Of a stretch of 64,000 nucleotides of DNA, positions 1 to 8,349 are shown piece after piece. The translations under genes were made by a program, and so were the position numbers. The notes beneath the pieces are model-generated. The model did not search any database. It saw only the letters and a program-made list of their open reading frames with translations, and had not been told where the DNA came from. This stretch comes from DASYTH01 sp036002505 (lineage in GTDB: Bacteria; Actinomycetota; Actinomycetes; Mycobacteriales; Pseudonocardiaceae): contig NZ_DASYTH010000043.1 of assembly GCF_036002505.1 (NCBI RefSeq), positions 1-64,000 on the forward strand, written 5' to 3'. Each line of letters starts with the position of its first letter. Positions within the stretch are counted from its first letter, which is position 1.

Positions 1-1
1 C

Positions 2-199
2 CGAAAACTCAGCAAAGGCGAAAAGACAGCCAACACGGCACTATCCGCACTCCGCGCACCCATCGAGCGGGTCGTGGCACACTTCAAGAACTGGCGGATA
101 CTTCACACCGACTACCGACGCCCCTACACCACATACCGGGACGCGTTCGATGCTGCCCGAGCATTGTTCTTCTTCTCGATCAAGTGGGGTTTTGAATAA
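2..199 (+). CDS. DDE transposase, C-terminal end (cut by window edge)
   Basis: The reading frame is open from the first bases and stops at TAA 197-199, giving 65 residues that end FFFSIKWGFE. The stretch APIERVVAHFKNWR followed by YRRPY resembles the end of IS5/HARBI1-like DDE transposases, where the catalytic Glu helix (IERVVAHFK) lies near the C-terminus. The start and the other catalytic Asp residues lie left of the window. About 15 bases after the stop there is a short palindrome (GTCGGGAATCCCGAC, 218-232) that may mark the element's right end, but no terminal repeat can be confirmed without the left end. The family is inferred from the motif; whether the element is intact cannot be judged. 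Confidence 0.7.
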   Translation, partial: RKLSKGEKTANTALSALRAPIERVVAHFKNWRILHTDYRRPYTTYRDAFDAARALFFFSIKWGFE

Positions 200-259
200 G
201 ACTCATACCAGAGACCTGTCGGGAATCCCGACGGAGGGTCAACCTTTCGCCGGCCACCG

Positions 260-721
260 GTGAACCCACGATGGCCTGGTCGAACGCCAGACCAGCAGCA
301 ACCAGCCTGCGCGCAACCCACGGCAGTTGCGACATCCGGCGCGGCGGTCGCGAACTTCACCGTGGCGAGCACGCCGCGGACGTTCGACGAGCAGAATGGC
401 GCATGGAAGGACGGCGAGACCACATTCCTGCGCTGCACCGTGTGGCGCCAGTACGCCGAGAACGTCGCCGAGAGCCTCACCCGGGGAGCGAGGGTGTTGG
501 TTCAGGGTCGGCTGGTGCAGCGGTCGTTCGAGACCCGGGAGGGCGCCAAGCGAACGGTGGTCGAGGTGCAGGTCGACGAGGTCGGCCCGGCGTTGCGGTA
601 TGCGACGGCGAGAGTCAACAAGGTCAGCCGCGGCAGCGCGGTGAACGCTGCGCCTGATGACCCCTGGCAATCCGCGTCAGTGCCCACCGGTCCCGCCGCG
701 GACGTCGAGCCGCCTTTCTGA
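260..721 (+). pseudogene. Single-stranded DNA-binding protein, N-terminus lost (ssb remnant)
   Basis: From base 335 onward the frame encodes a clear actinobacterial SSB OB-fold: GAAVANFTVASTPR, then FLRCTVWRQYAENVAESL, then RSFETREGAKRTVVEV and LRYATARVNK. The first roughly 20 residues of the fold, normally a start followed by VGNLTADPELRFTPSG, are missing. The 260-334 segment instead codes for an unrelated Gln/Pro/Ala-rich peptide, and SSB-like fragments such as SLR appear in another frame, which suggests small indels. No ribosome site precedes ATG 260. The C-terminus ends DVEPPF, close to the acidic-phenylalanine tip used by SSBs to bind partners. The transposase end lies 60 bases upstream, so insertion or deletion damage is plausible. 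It could be expressed as a shortened protein, but would lack the first OB strand. Confidence 0.6.
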
Positions 722-752
722 TCGTCCGGTGGACGAGTCCCGCTGATGCCGG

Positions 753-1337
753 TCAGCTGGCGAGTGCGCGGGTGAGGATTTCTTCGACGATATCGGACTT
801 GGCATTGGCGTAGTGCTGGACGTACTTCCAGTTGCGTTTGGCGAGGGTGCGTTTGGTGCGTTCGTAGAGGGCGCGGTCGTCGTTGTGGGTGCGGAGGTGG
901 TCGCGGAAGGCGAGGATGCGGGTGATCTCGGGGTCGGACCTGCCGGGTGAGAAGACGTGGAGGTTGATGCTGTGCGGGGCGCCGTTCTCGGTGCGCTGGA
1001 TCAGGCAGCGGTGCTCGTACCAGTCGGGTTCGCGGACGCGGAGGGTGTAGCCGAGGCGCTCGAGGGATGGGACGTAGGCGGGCTCGTCGGCGGAGTCGGG
1101 GACCACCAGGAGGATGTCGATGATCGGTTTGGCGGCGAGGCCGGGAACGGAGGTGGAGCCGGTGTGCTCGATGCGCAGGACGAGGTCGCCGAGGGCGGCG
1201 CGGATCGCGGCCTCGTCGGCGGCGTACCAGGCCGGCCAGTCCGGGTTGTAGTCCTCGAGGACGACCTGCACCGCGTACGGTTTCAGTTCGCCGACGGTCG
1301 CGGCGGCAATGAGGTCGTCACCATCCAGCTTCGCCAT
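753..1337 (-). CDS. GrpB family protein (UPF0157 nucleotidyltransferase-like)
   Basis: This 194-residue protein matches the GrpB/UPF0157 family, which has a nucleotidyltransferase fold and is sometimes found fused to dephospho-CoA kinase. The diagnostic stretch is IEHTGSTSVPGLAAKPIIDI, in which the G-S-T and D-I residues form the presumed nucleotide/metal site; it is followed by the family's HVF and RDHLR blocks. The ATG at 1337 lies 14 bases after the aroE stop, so it is the last gene of the alaS-ruvX-mltG-aroE transcript. A longer frame extends upstream into aroE but has no family similarity. The substrate of free-standing GrpB proteins is not known. Confidence 0.85.
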   Translation of the reverse strand: MAKLDGDDLIAAATVGELKPYAVQVVLEDYNPDWPAWYAADEAAIRAALGDLVLRIEHTGSTSVPGLAAKPIIDILLVVPDSADEPAYVPSLERLGYTLRVREPDWYEHRCLIQRTENGAPHSINLHVFSPGRSDPEITRILAFRDHLRTHNDDRALYERTKRTLAKRNWKYVQHYANAKSDIVEEILTRALAS

Positions 1338-1351
1338 GCGGGCCAGGCTAG

Positions 1352-2203
1352 TCAGCCGGCGATCGGGAGTTCGAGCGTGTTTCCGGTCGCCTCGCGCAGG
1401 GCCGTCCGCATGGCGGCGCGCGGCGCGGGGTGGCCGGTGAACAGCTCGGCCTGGGTGAAAGCCTGGTGCAGCAACATGTCCAGCCCGGTGACGAGCACTC
1501 CGCCCCGCCGCTGGACGGCGGTGGCCAGGGCCGTCGGCCACGGGTGGTAGATCACGTCGAGCACGCAGGGGGCGCTGGCCAGGGCGTCGACATGCGGTGC
1601 GATCGCGGCCGCGGGCACCGTGCTCACCAGCACGGCGGACTCCTTGGCCAGCACGGCGAGGTCGGCGGAGGTCCAGCGGAGAACTGTGACCGGCAGGCCC
1701 AACCGGTCGGCGCAGGCGACGGCCGCGCCGGCCCGGGACGGATCCCGGACGACGACCGAGACCGACCGCACGCCGAGATCACGCAGCCCCGCGACCGCGG
1801 CGCACGCGGTGCCGCCGGCGCCCAGCACCACCCCGAGCGGGCCCGGCCGGAAGCCCCCGGCCCGCAGCGCGCCGACCACGCCGTCCACGTCCGTGCAGTC
1901 CGCGTGCCAGCCGGAACCCTTGCGCACCAACGTGTTCGCCGCGCCGACGGCGACCGCCCGGTCGGTCGCGGTGTCCGCCACCCGCAGCGCCGCGTGCTTT
2001 CCCGGCATGGTCACCGAGAGACCCACCCAGGACTCGTCGAGCCCGGACACCAGCGCCGGCAACCCGTCCGCGTCCCGCTCGATCCGCTCGTAGGTCCAAT
2101 TCAGCAACCCGAGCTCGCGGAACGCGGCCAGGTGCAGCACCGGGGACAGCGAGTGGGACACCGGCGAGCCCACCACGGCCGCGCGACGTGGCTCAGTACG
2201 CAC
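1352..2203 (-). CDS. aroE: Shikimate dehydrogenase
   Basis: Catalyses NADPH-dependent reduction of 3-dehydroshikimate to shikimate in aromatic amino-acid synthesis (cytosol). The 283-residue protein begins VRTEPRRAAVVGSPVSHSLS, with the substrate-binding SxS of the N-terminal domain. It continues with VTMPGKHA, containing the catalytic Lys, and the AANTL block. The nucleotide-binding LGAGGTACA loop is near residue 130, with GLDMLLHQA near the C-terminus. The GTG at 2203 is chosen because the protein then starts as family members do; it overlaps the end of mltG by 11 bases, indicating translational coupling. The mltG-aroE pairing is standard in actinobacteria. Confidence 0.93.
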   Translation of the reverse strand: MRTEPRRAAVVGSPVSHSLSPVLHLAAFRELGLLNWTYERIERDADGLPALVSGLDESWVGLSVTMPGKHAALRVADTATDRAVAVGAANTLVRKGSGWHADCTDVDGVVGALRAGGFRPGPLGVVLGAGGTACAAVAGLRDLGVRSVSVVVRDPSRAGAAVACADRLGLPVTVLRWTSADLAVLAKESAVLVSTVPAAAIAPHVDALASAPCVLDVIYHPWPTALATAVQRRGGVLVTGLDMLLHQAFTQAELFTGHPAPRAAMRTALREATGNTLELPIAG

Positions 2204-3413
2204 CGTTCGCCTGGGCCTGCCTGACGTTCGCGTCGTGCTGCTCCGCCGTCTCGGCGAAGCACGAGGTGCCGTCCTTCTGGCAGCGCACGAAGAACAGCCA
2301 CTTCCCGTCCGCCGGCTTGGCCGCCGCCTCCAATGCCCCCTTGCTGGGCGAGGAGATCGGGCCGGGTGGGAGGCCGAAGTTCGCGTAGGTGTTGTACGCA
2401 CCGGCCTTGGCGCGGTCCGCCTCCTTCGTCCGGATCGCCGGACGGTCCAGCACGTAGTTGACCGTCGAGTCGTAGGCCAGCTTCATCTGCGGCTGGGCGG
2501 CGAGCCGGTTGTAGGTCACCCGGGACACCTTGGCGAAGTCCTTCTCGATCCCCTCGCGCTCGATCAGCGACGCCATCACCAGCACCTGATAGGCGGAGAA
2601 CCCGGTGTCCGAGGCCATCTTCGGCATGCCGATGGCCTGCAGCCGGGTGGCCGACTCGGAGATCACCTTCTGCCACAGCTCCTGCGCGGTCGACCCGGGC
2701 TTCACGTCGTACACCCCGGGCTGCACCAGACCCTCGAGCCGCCGCTTGGGCTCCAGCTTGGACGCGTCCGGCACCGCCCACTCCGGCACGCCGAGCGCGG
2801 CCAGGTCCCCGGTCTCGGCGACCTTGCGCAGTTCCTCCACCGGCACGCAAGTGCTCTTGCCGTTCACCTCGGCGCAGGAGGCGGTGCTGAGCCGCTTCAC
2901 GATGCCGGGCTCGACGCCGCCGTCCAGCTTGGTGATGTCGTCGAGCTGGTACCCGCCGCGGATCTCCAGCCGCCCCTTGCGCGCGTCCGGGGTGAGGATC
3001 CGGGTGACCGCGTCCTTGCCGGACACGTGGGTGCGCATCACGTAGAAGCCCGGCTGGATGCCGAGCACGCGGTTGTCACCCTCGGCCGCCTTCACGAACG
3101 CCTTGGTGCTGGCCACCACGCCGCCGTCGTGCAGCACCCCGGCGATCACCGCGGTGGACGCGCCGTCGGGGATCTCCACCACCACGTCGCTCTCGCCGGC
3201 GCCGGAGTAGTCGTCGTAGCCGCCGATGTCGATGCCGAGCACCTGGGTGAGCCCGAACCAGACGCCGGCGCCGATCAGGCCGATCACCACCAGGACGCCT
3301 AACCAGACGGTGATCCGGCGGCTCTTTCGGCGCTTGGGCGGGCGCCGGCGCGCCGCGCGGTACCGCCCGTGGTCGGTGTGCCGCTCGCTGAACAGTCCGA
3401 GCTCGTCAGTCAC
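2193..3413 (-). CDS. mltG: Endolytic transglycosylase MltG
   Basis: Membrane-anchored lytic transglycosylase (YceG family) that cleaves nascent glycan strands and limits peptidoglycan chain length. The 406-residue protein has a short basic cytoplasmic tail, one transmembrane helix at about residues 34-57 and an extracytoplasmic LysM-like plus YceG domain. The catalytic Glu is in ASLIEREG at about residue 285, and the family motif YNTYANFGLPPGPI follows. Two GTG codons compete; the second (3413) is chosen because GGAGG lies seven bases upstream. The start overlaps the ruvX stop by eight bases and the end overlaps aroE, placing it mid-operon. Confidence 0.92.
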   Translation of the reverse strand: MTDELGLFSERHTDHGRYRAARRRPPKRRKSRRITVWLGVLVVIGLIGAGVWFGLTQVLGIDIGGYDDYSGAGESDVVVEIPDGASTAVIAGVLHDGGVVASTKAFVKAAEGDNRVLGIQPGFYVMRTHVSGKDAVTRILTPDARKGRLEIRGGYQLDDITKLDGGVEPGIVKRLSTASCAEVNGKSTCVPVEELRKVAETGDLAALGVPEWAVPDASKLEPKRRLEGLVQPGVYDVKPGSTAQELWQKVISESATRLQAIGMPKMASDTGFSAYQVLVMASLIEREGIEKDFAKVSRVTYNRLAAQPQMKLAYDSTVNYVLDRPAIRTKEADRAKAGAYNTYANFGLPPGPISSPSKGALEAAAKPADGKWLFFVRCQKDGTSCFAETAEQHDANVRQAQANGAY

Positions 3414-3888
3414 CACTTCGCCTCCGCAGCAGGGCAATCCGGGCGTCCAGCCAGGCCTGCAGGATCTCGACGGCCGCGGCCTGGTCAACCACCGCTCTCT
3501 GCCGTCTGCCCCGCACACCCCGGTCGCTGAGCATTCGGGACGCGCTGACCGTGGTCAACCGTTCGTCAGCCAGCCGGACCGGCACCGGATCGATACGAGC
3601 CCCCAATTCCCCTGCATACGCCACCGCTTGCTCGGCGGCGGTGCCGTGCCGAGCGGAGAGAGTCCTCGGTAAGCCCACCACCACTTCGACCACCTCGTAC
3701 TCGGCAACGAGCTCGGCAAGCCGGTCGAGGTCGCGGCCCGACCGCTCGTCACGGGACAGGGTAACGAGCGGCGTGGCGAGCACCGGACCCGGATCACTCA
3801 GTGCAACCCCGACCCGGACCGACCCGACGTCCACGCCGAGCCGCCGGCCCGGGCCGGGGTCCTGCTCACCAGGCCTGTCCGGGTTCAC
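3406..3888 (-). CDS. ruvX: Holliday junction resolvase-like protein RuvX (YqgF)
   Basis: The 160-residue protein of the YqgF/RuvX RNase H-fold family begins with a short extension followed by RRLGVDVGSVRVGVALSD, holding the first catalytic Asp. EVVVGLPRTLSARHG and the later DERLTTV and DQAAAVEILQ blocks are conserved. In E. coli the family is linked to pre-16S rRNA 5'-end maturation; a junction-resolving role was proposed from the fold and shown for some members. The GTG at 3888 overlaps the alaS stop by four bases (GTGA), so it is co-translated with alaS. The gene order alaS-ruvX-mltG-aroE is the typical actinobacterial arrangement. Confidence 0.92.
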   Translation of the reverse strand: MNPDRPGEQDPGPGRRLGVDVGSVRVGVALSDPGPVLATPLVTLSRDERSGRDLDRLAELVAEYEVVEVVVGLPRTLSARHGTAAEQAVAYAGELGARIDPVPVRLADERLTTVSASRMLSDRGVRGRRQRAVVDQAAAVEILQAWLDARIALLRRRSGD

Positions 3889-6545
3889 CCGATAAGCGCA
3901 TTCCGCAGCAGCCGCACCGCCTCCTCGACCCCAGCCGGGTTGGTGCCGCCACCCTGGGCGAGATCGGGCTTGCCGCCGCCCCGCCCACCGATCGCCGGCG
4001 CGAACGCGGGCACCAGCCCGCCGGCCGCGAGCCCGCGGTCCCGCGCGGCCGCGGTGGTGGCCACCACAAAGCTGACCTTCGCGCCGTCGGCGGAGAACAG
4101 CGCGACCACGCCGGGCCGCGCGCCGAGCCGGTTGCGCACCTCGCCGGCCAGCGTGCGCAGGTCGTTGCCGGCCACCCCGTCCGGCGTGGCGAGCGCGACC
4201 AGCGCGGTGCCGTTGACGTCCTCCGCCTGCTCGGCCAGCGTGCCCGCGGAGGACAGCAGCTGGGCGCCGCGCAGCCGTTCCAGCTCCTTCTCCGCGACGC
4301 GCAGCTTCTCCACCACGGCGCCGATCCGCTCCGGCAGCTCCTCCGGCTTCGCCTTGAACTGCTCGGCGAGCTGCGCGACCAGCACGTGCTCGCGGGCCAG
4401 GAACCGGAACGCGTCCAGCCCGACCAGCGCCTCGACCCGGCGGACACCCGCGCCGATGGACGCCTCGGAGAGCAGCTTGACCACGCCGATCTCGCCGGAG
4501 CGGTGCACGTGGGTGCCGCCGCACAGCTCCTTGGAGTAGTCCCCGATGGTGATCACGCGGACCTTGTCGCCGTACTTCTCGCCGAAGAACGCGATGGCGC
4601 CGGCCTTGCGCGCCTCGTCCAGCGTGGTGATCTCCGCGCGCACGTCGTAGTCGTGCAGCAGCACGTCGTTGACCTCGTCCTCGACGTCGGCGAGCACGCT
4701 GGGCGGGACCGCGCCGCCGGGCGAGGTGAAGTCGAACCGCAGCCGGCCGGGCGCGTTCAGCGAACCCGCCTGTGCCGCCTGGGTCCCCAGCGCCCGCCGG
4801 ACTCCCGCGTGCACCAGGTGCGTTGCCGAATGAGACCGGGACACGGCCCGCCGCCGGTTGGGGTCGACCTCGGCGTGCACGGTCTGGTCGAGGGTGATCT
4901 CACCGGTGAGCACCTTGCCGCGGTGCACGTTCAGGCCGGCCACCGGCGACTGCACGTCGTGCACCTCGATCTCGGCGCCGTCGGCGAGGATCCGGCCGGT
5001 GTCGGCGAGCTGGCCGCCGCCCTCGGCATAGAACGGGGTGCGGTCCAACACCACCTCGACCTCGGCCCCGGCCCCGGCCGCAGGCGCCGGCTCGCCGCCG
5101 ACCAGCAGCCCGACAACCCGCGCCTCGGAGCCGAGATCCTTGTAGCCCAGGAACTCCGTGGTGCCGTGAGCGTCCAAGATGGACCGGTAGCCGCCACCGC
5201 CGGCGTGTCCGACCTTGCGTGCCGCGGCGTCCTCTTTGGACCGTTGGCGCTGCTCGGCCATGAGCCGGCGGAAGCCCTCCTCGTCCACCGTGAGGCCCTG
5301 CTCGGCCGCCATCTCCAGGGTCAGGTCGATCGGGAACCCGTAGGTGTCGTGCAGCTGGAACGCCTTGTCGCCGGGCAGCACGTCGCCGCCGCCCTGCCTG
5401 GTCTCCGTCGCGGCCAGGTCGAAGATCCGCGAGCCGCTGGTGAGCGTGCTGAGGAAGGTGTCCTCCTCGTTGCGCACGATCGCGTCGATCCGGTCGAAGT
5501 CGCTGACCAGGTTGGGGTAGAACGCGCCCATCGTGGTCCGCACCACCGCGGCGAACTCGCCGAGCACCGGCTCCTGCACGCCGAGCAGCCGCACCGAGCG
5601 GACGATCCGGCGCAGCAGCCGGCGCAGCACGTAACCGCGGCCCTCGTTGCCGGGCACGACCCCGTCGCCGATCAGCAGGACGCCGCTGCGCGCGTGGTCG
5701 GCGATCACCCGGAACCGGACGTCGTCGGCGAGGTCGGCGCCGTACCGCCGGCCGGACATCTCCTCCGCCCTGGTGATCACCGGCACGACCAGGTCGGTCT
5801 CGTAGATGTTGTCCACGCCCTGGAGCAGGATCGCCACCCGCTCGACACCCATTCCGGTGTCGATGTTCTTGGCCGGCAGCTCACCGAGGATCGGGTGGCC
5901 TTTCTTCGGGCTGCCCTCGCCCCGGATGTCCTGCATGAACACCAGGTTCCAGAACTCGAGATACCGGTCCTCGTCGGCCTCCGGACCGCCTTCCCGGCCG
6001 TATTCCGGGCCGCGGTCGAAATAGATCTCCGAGCACGGCCCGCCCGGTCCGGGCACGCCCATGTCCCAGTAGTTGTCCTCGGCGCCGCGCCGCTGGATGC
6101 GCTCCTCCGGCAGCCCGGAGATCTTGCGCCACAACGCGATCGACTCGTCGTCGTCGTGGTAGACGGTGGCCCACAGGCGGCCCGGGTCGAGGCCGTAGCC
6201 GCCGTCCGCCTGGCTCGCGGTGGCCAGGTTCCAGGCGTGCTCGATCGCGCCTTCCTTGAAGTAGTCGCCGAAGGAGAAGTTGCCGGCCATCTGGAAGAAC
6301 GTGTTGTGCCGGGTGGTCTTGCCGACCTCGTCGATGTCGCCGGTGCGCACGCATTTCTGGATGCTGGTCGCCCGCGGATAGGGCGGCGGTTCCTCGCCCA
6401 GGAAGTACGGCTTGAACTGCACCATCCCGGCGTTGACGAACAGCAGGTTCGGATCGTCCAGAATGAGCGAGGCGCTGGACACCTCGGTGTGGCCGGTATT
6501 CTTGAAATAGGTCAGAAACCGGTTGCTGATCTCATGGGTCTGCAC
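3885..6545 (-). CDS. alaS: Alanine--tRNA ligase
   Basis: Class II alanyl-tRNA synthetase of normal length (886 residues) that charges tRNA-Ala and edits mischarged Ser/Gly. The catalytic core opens with FKNTGHTEVSSASLI, and motif 2 with RATSIQKCVRTGDIDEVG. The editing domain zinc ligands are H572 and H576 (HSATH) and C675 and H679 (CGGTH). A C-terminal DHHA1 glycine-rich domain (GGRGGGKPD near residue 850) follows. The ATG at 6545 gives the standard MQTHEISNRFL-type start. It is followed by ruvX with a four-base overlap; upstream in the same direction are two small DUF genes, 62 bases away. Confidence 0.98.
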   Translation of the reverse strand: MQTHEISNRFLTYFKNTGHTEVSSASLILDDPNLLFVNAGMVQFKPYFLGEEPPPYPRATSIQKCVRTGDIDEVGKTTRHNTFFQMAGNFSFGDYFKEGAIEHAWNLATASQADGGYGLDPGRLWATVYHDDDESIALWRKISGLPEERIQRRGAEDNYWDMGVPGPGGPCSEIYFDRGPEYGREGGPEADEDRYLEFWNLVFMQDIRGEGSPKKGHPILGELPAKNIDTGMGVERVAILLQGVDNIYETDLVVPVITRAEEMSGRRYGADLADDVRFRVIADHARSGVLLIGDGVVPGNEGRGYVLRRLLRRIVRSVRLLGVQEPVLGEFAAVVRTTMGAFYPNLVSDFDRIDAIVRNEEDTFLSTLTSGSRIFDLAATETRQGGGDVLPGDKAFQLHDTYGFPIDLTLEMAAEQGLTVDEEGFRRLMAEQRQRSKEDAAARKVGHAGGGGYRSILDAHGTTEFLGYKDLGSEARVVGLLVGGEPAPAAGAGAEVEVVLDRTPFYAEGGGQLADTGRILADGAEIEVHDVQSPVAGLNVHRGKVLTGEITLDQTVHAEVDPNRRRAVSRSHSATHLVHAGVRRALGTQAAQAGSLNAPGRLRFDFTSPGGAVPPSVLADVEDEVNDVLLHDYDVRAEITTLDEARKAGAIAFFGEKYGDKVRVITIGDYSKELCGGTHVHRSGEIGVVKLLSEASIGAGVRRVEALVGLDAFRFLAREHVLVAQLAEQFKAKPEELPERIGAVVEKLRVAEKELERLRGAQLLSSAGTLAEQAEDVNGTALVALATPDGVAGNDLRTLAGEVRNRLGARPGVVALFSADGAKVSFVVATTAAARDRGLAAGGLVPAFAPAIGGRGGGKPDLAQGGGTNPAGVEEAVRLLRNALIG

Positions 6546-6607
6546 GGCTGGTGTCCTTTGTGGTCAGTCGCGGGTCTGGGCGGGCGCAGGCGAACGGCGG
6601 TGCTGCG

Positions 6608-6886
6608 TCAGCCGTTCGCCCGGCGAGCTCGCGCGCCGGCGCCGCGGGTCACCGGGCTCACCCCGGACCGCTGCTCGACCATCTCGGACAACTCCTCCTC
6701 GCGCTCGGCCATCCCGGCGCGCACATCCGCCCCGAACGTGCCGACCGCGGTGGCCAGCTCGTGCATCGCCTCACCCAGGTTGGCCGCCACGCCGGCCGGG
6801 GTGGCCTGCCGGGCCACGCTCCTGACCTTGCGGGTCAACGCTACGCCGGCGGCCAGACCCGCTCCAAACCAGAATAGCCGCCGCAT
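6608..6886 (-). CDS. Small hypothetical protein (DUF6167-like)
   Basis: A 92-residue protein starting MRRLFWFGAGLAAGVALTRK: a short hydrophobic segment followed by basic residues, then an amphipathic helical region (GVAANLGEAMHELATAVG) and a basic tail. The shape and position match the small actinobacterial family annotated DUF6167, which sits between a DUF948 gene and alaS; the assignment rests on memory of that family. The ATG overlaps the preceding gene's stop (TGATG), so the pair is translationally coupled. Function is unknown; it is probably membrane-associated. Confidence 0.75.
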   Translation of the reverse strand: MRRLFWFGAGLAAGVALTRKVRSVARQATPAGVAANLGEAMHELATAVGTFGADVRAGMAEREEELSEMVEQRSGVSPVTRGAGARARRANG

Positions 6887-7293
6887 CAGCGTTCTCCCTT
6901 GCGCCGGGCCTTGCGGGCGTGCTTGCCGTCCGCACCGGCCTTCGCCTTCCGCCGGGCCTTCAGCGCCCGGTTCACGCCGTAGGAGAAGGCGGCCACCTTC
7001 ACCAGCGGCCCGCCCAGCGTGGCGGTGAACACCGAGGTGAGCGCGGAGACGTTGCCGGTGACCGCCTGGGTGTTCGCGGTGATCCCGTCGACCCGCTCGA
7101 GCTGGGTGTTCACGTGGTTGAGCGTGGTGTTCGCCCCGGTGAACAACGGATCCGTGTTCATGTGCGCCTTGCGGATGGCGATCGTGGCCTCGTCCAGCGT
7201 GCGGCCGAGCTTGATCAGCACAACCGCCAGGAACACCACCAGCAGCACGAACGCGCCGGCAGCGATCAGCGCGGCCCACTGCCCTGCTGACAC
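6886..7293 (-). CDS. DUF948 domain-containing membrane protein
   Basis: A 135-residue protein with an N-terminal transmembrane helix (residues about 6-27: AALIAAGAFVLLVVFLAVVL), then a long helical, chemotaxis-receptor-like DUF948 region with N-T-x repeats (TGANTTLNHVNTQLERVDG) and a Lys/Arg-rich tail. The GTG start at 7293 is preceded by GGAGGG at the right distance; an in-frame extension to 7410 has no such site. It is the first gene of the leftward alaS operon. DUF948 proteins are of unknown function, possibly envelope-associated. Confidence 0.85.
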   Translation of the reverse strand: MSAGQWAALIAAGAFVLLVVFLAVVLIKLGRTLDEATIAIRKAHMNTDPLFTGANTTLNHVNTQLERVDGITANTQAVTGNVSALTSVFTATLGGPLVKVAAFSYGVNRALKARRKAKAGADGKHARKARRKGER

Positions 7294-7339
7294 GAGCCCT
7301 CCTACCCTGGGGTGCCTTGGCTTGGCGGTCAGGCTACCG

Positions 7340-7370
7340 CGTGCCTGATCACCGGCTCTGATCAGGCACG
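7340..7370. promoter_or_regulatory. Perfect 12-bp inverted repeat upstream of the alaS operon
   Basis: CGTGCCTGATCA (7340-7351) and TGATCAGGCACG (7359-7370) are exact reverse complements with a seven-base spacer. It lies in the divergent gap between the DUF948 gene (leftward) and the methyltransferase gene (rightward). It could be an operator for a dimeric repressor or a hairpin in the leader RNA of either gene. Confidence 0.5.
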
Positions 7371-7442
7371 GCCAACACCGGATGCCAAACGCTGGACATA
7401 TCCGCGCCACTCCGTAACGGGCCGACAGCGCAGGGCGACCCC

Positions 7443-7467
7443 CGCTCGACAGCGGACATGTCGAGCG
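7443..7467. promoter_or_regulatory. 9-bp perfect inverted repeat spanning a candidate start
   Basis: CGCTCGACA (7443-7451) and TGTCGAGCG (7459-7467) pair perfectly around a seven-base loop. The first possible ATG of the methyltransferase gene (7458) lies at the edge of the loop, so in RNA it would be masked. This is one reason for preferring the start at 7479. Confidence 0.45.
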
Positions 7468-7478
7468 AGGGGACCAGG

Positions 7479-8348
7479 ATGGGCTGGAGGAATGCGGCCC
7501 GGCCGGTGGTGCGCCGGGCGCGCGCGGTGGGAACGGTCCTGCGGCGGCCGCCGTGGGTGGCGCCCGGCCATTACTACTCGCCGTTGGCCAGTGTTGCCGA
7601 CGTGGCCCGGGCCAAGGCGAACGCGAGCCGTGCCGAGCTCCTGGGCTTCGACCTGCGGGCCGGCGAGCAGCGCGACCTGATCAAGCAGATGATCCCGTTG
7701 TGGGACGACTATCTGGCCAATGGTTCCGGCCGGCGTTTCCAGCCCGGCAACATGCTGTACTCACGGACCGAGGCCGCTCCCTTCGACGCCATGCTGCGGC
7801 TGCGCCGGCCGAAGTCGATCATCGAGGTGGGCTCGGGCTACTCCACCGCGGTGGCCCTGGACACGCGGGACGCGGCGTTGCCCGACCTGTGCATCACCTG
7901 TATCGAGCCCTACCCCGACCGCCTGCTCGGGCTGCTCCGGCCCGGTGATCACGAGCAGCTGGTGCTGCGCCGGGAGCCCGTCCAGGACACTCCGCTCGAC
8001 GTCTTCGACGCGCTGCAACCGAACGACATCCTGTTCATCGACAGCACCCATGTCAGCAAGCCCGGCAGCGACGTGAACTGGCTGCTGTTCGAGGTGCTCC
8101 CCCGCCTCCGCGTCGGGGTGCTCGTCCACGTCCACGACATCTTCTGGCCGTTCGAGTACCCCACCGAGTGGCTCGACGAGGGCCGGGACTGGAACGAGAA
8201 CTACCTGCTCCGGGCGTTCCTGACGCTGAACGACCGCTTCGCGGTGCGGCTGTTCCTCGACTTCGTGTGGAAGACCATGCCGGACGTGGCGGCCCGGTTC
8301 CCCGGCGAGTACACCCCGAGCGGGCTGTGGCTGGAGCGGGTCGCCTGA
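7479..8348 (+). CDS. Class I SAM-dependent methyltransferase-like protein
   Basis: A 289-residue protein with a Rossmann-type methyltransferase core. SIIEVGSGYSTAVALDT is motif I, ITCIEPYP the acidic end of the second strand, NDILFIDSTHVSK the Asp-containing motif, and VHVHDIFWPFEYP a metal-site-like segment seen in Methyltransf_24 proteins. The N-terminal 80 residues are basic and helical. The ATG at 7479 has GAGGGG at about the right distance; an in-frame ATG at 7458 lies in a hairpin. The substrate is unknown; relatives are found in sugar and small-molecule modification loci. It ends two bases from the convergent rarA gene. Confidence 0.8.
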   Translation: MGWRNAARPVVRRARAVGTVLRRPPWVAPGHYYSPLASVADVARAKANASRAELLGFDLRAGEQRDLIKQMIPLWDDYLANGSGRRFQPGNMLYSRTEAAPFDAMLRLRRPKSIIEVGSGYSTAVALDTRDAALPDLCITCIEPYPDRLLGLLRPGDHEQLVLRREPVQDTPLDVFDALQPNDILFIDSTHVSKPGSDVNWLLFEVLPRLRVGVLVHVHDIFWPFEYPTEWLDEGRDWNENYLLRAFLTLNDRFAVRLFLDFVWKTMPDVAARFPGEYTPSGLWLERVA

Positions 8349-8349
8349 C

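Noticed and set aside
3801..7028. Open frame of about 1,075 codons on the + strand
   Set aside because: Antisense shadow of alaS and neighbours with no recognisable domain; same cause as above.
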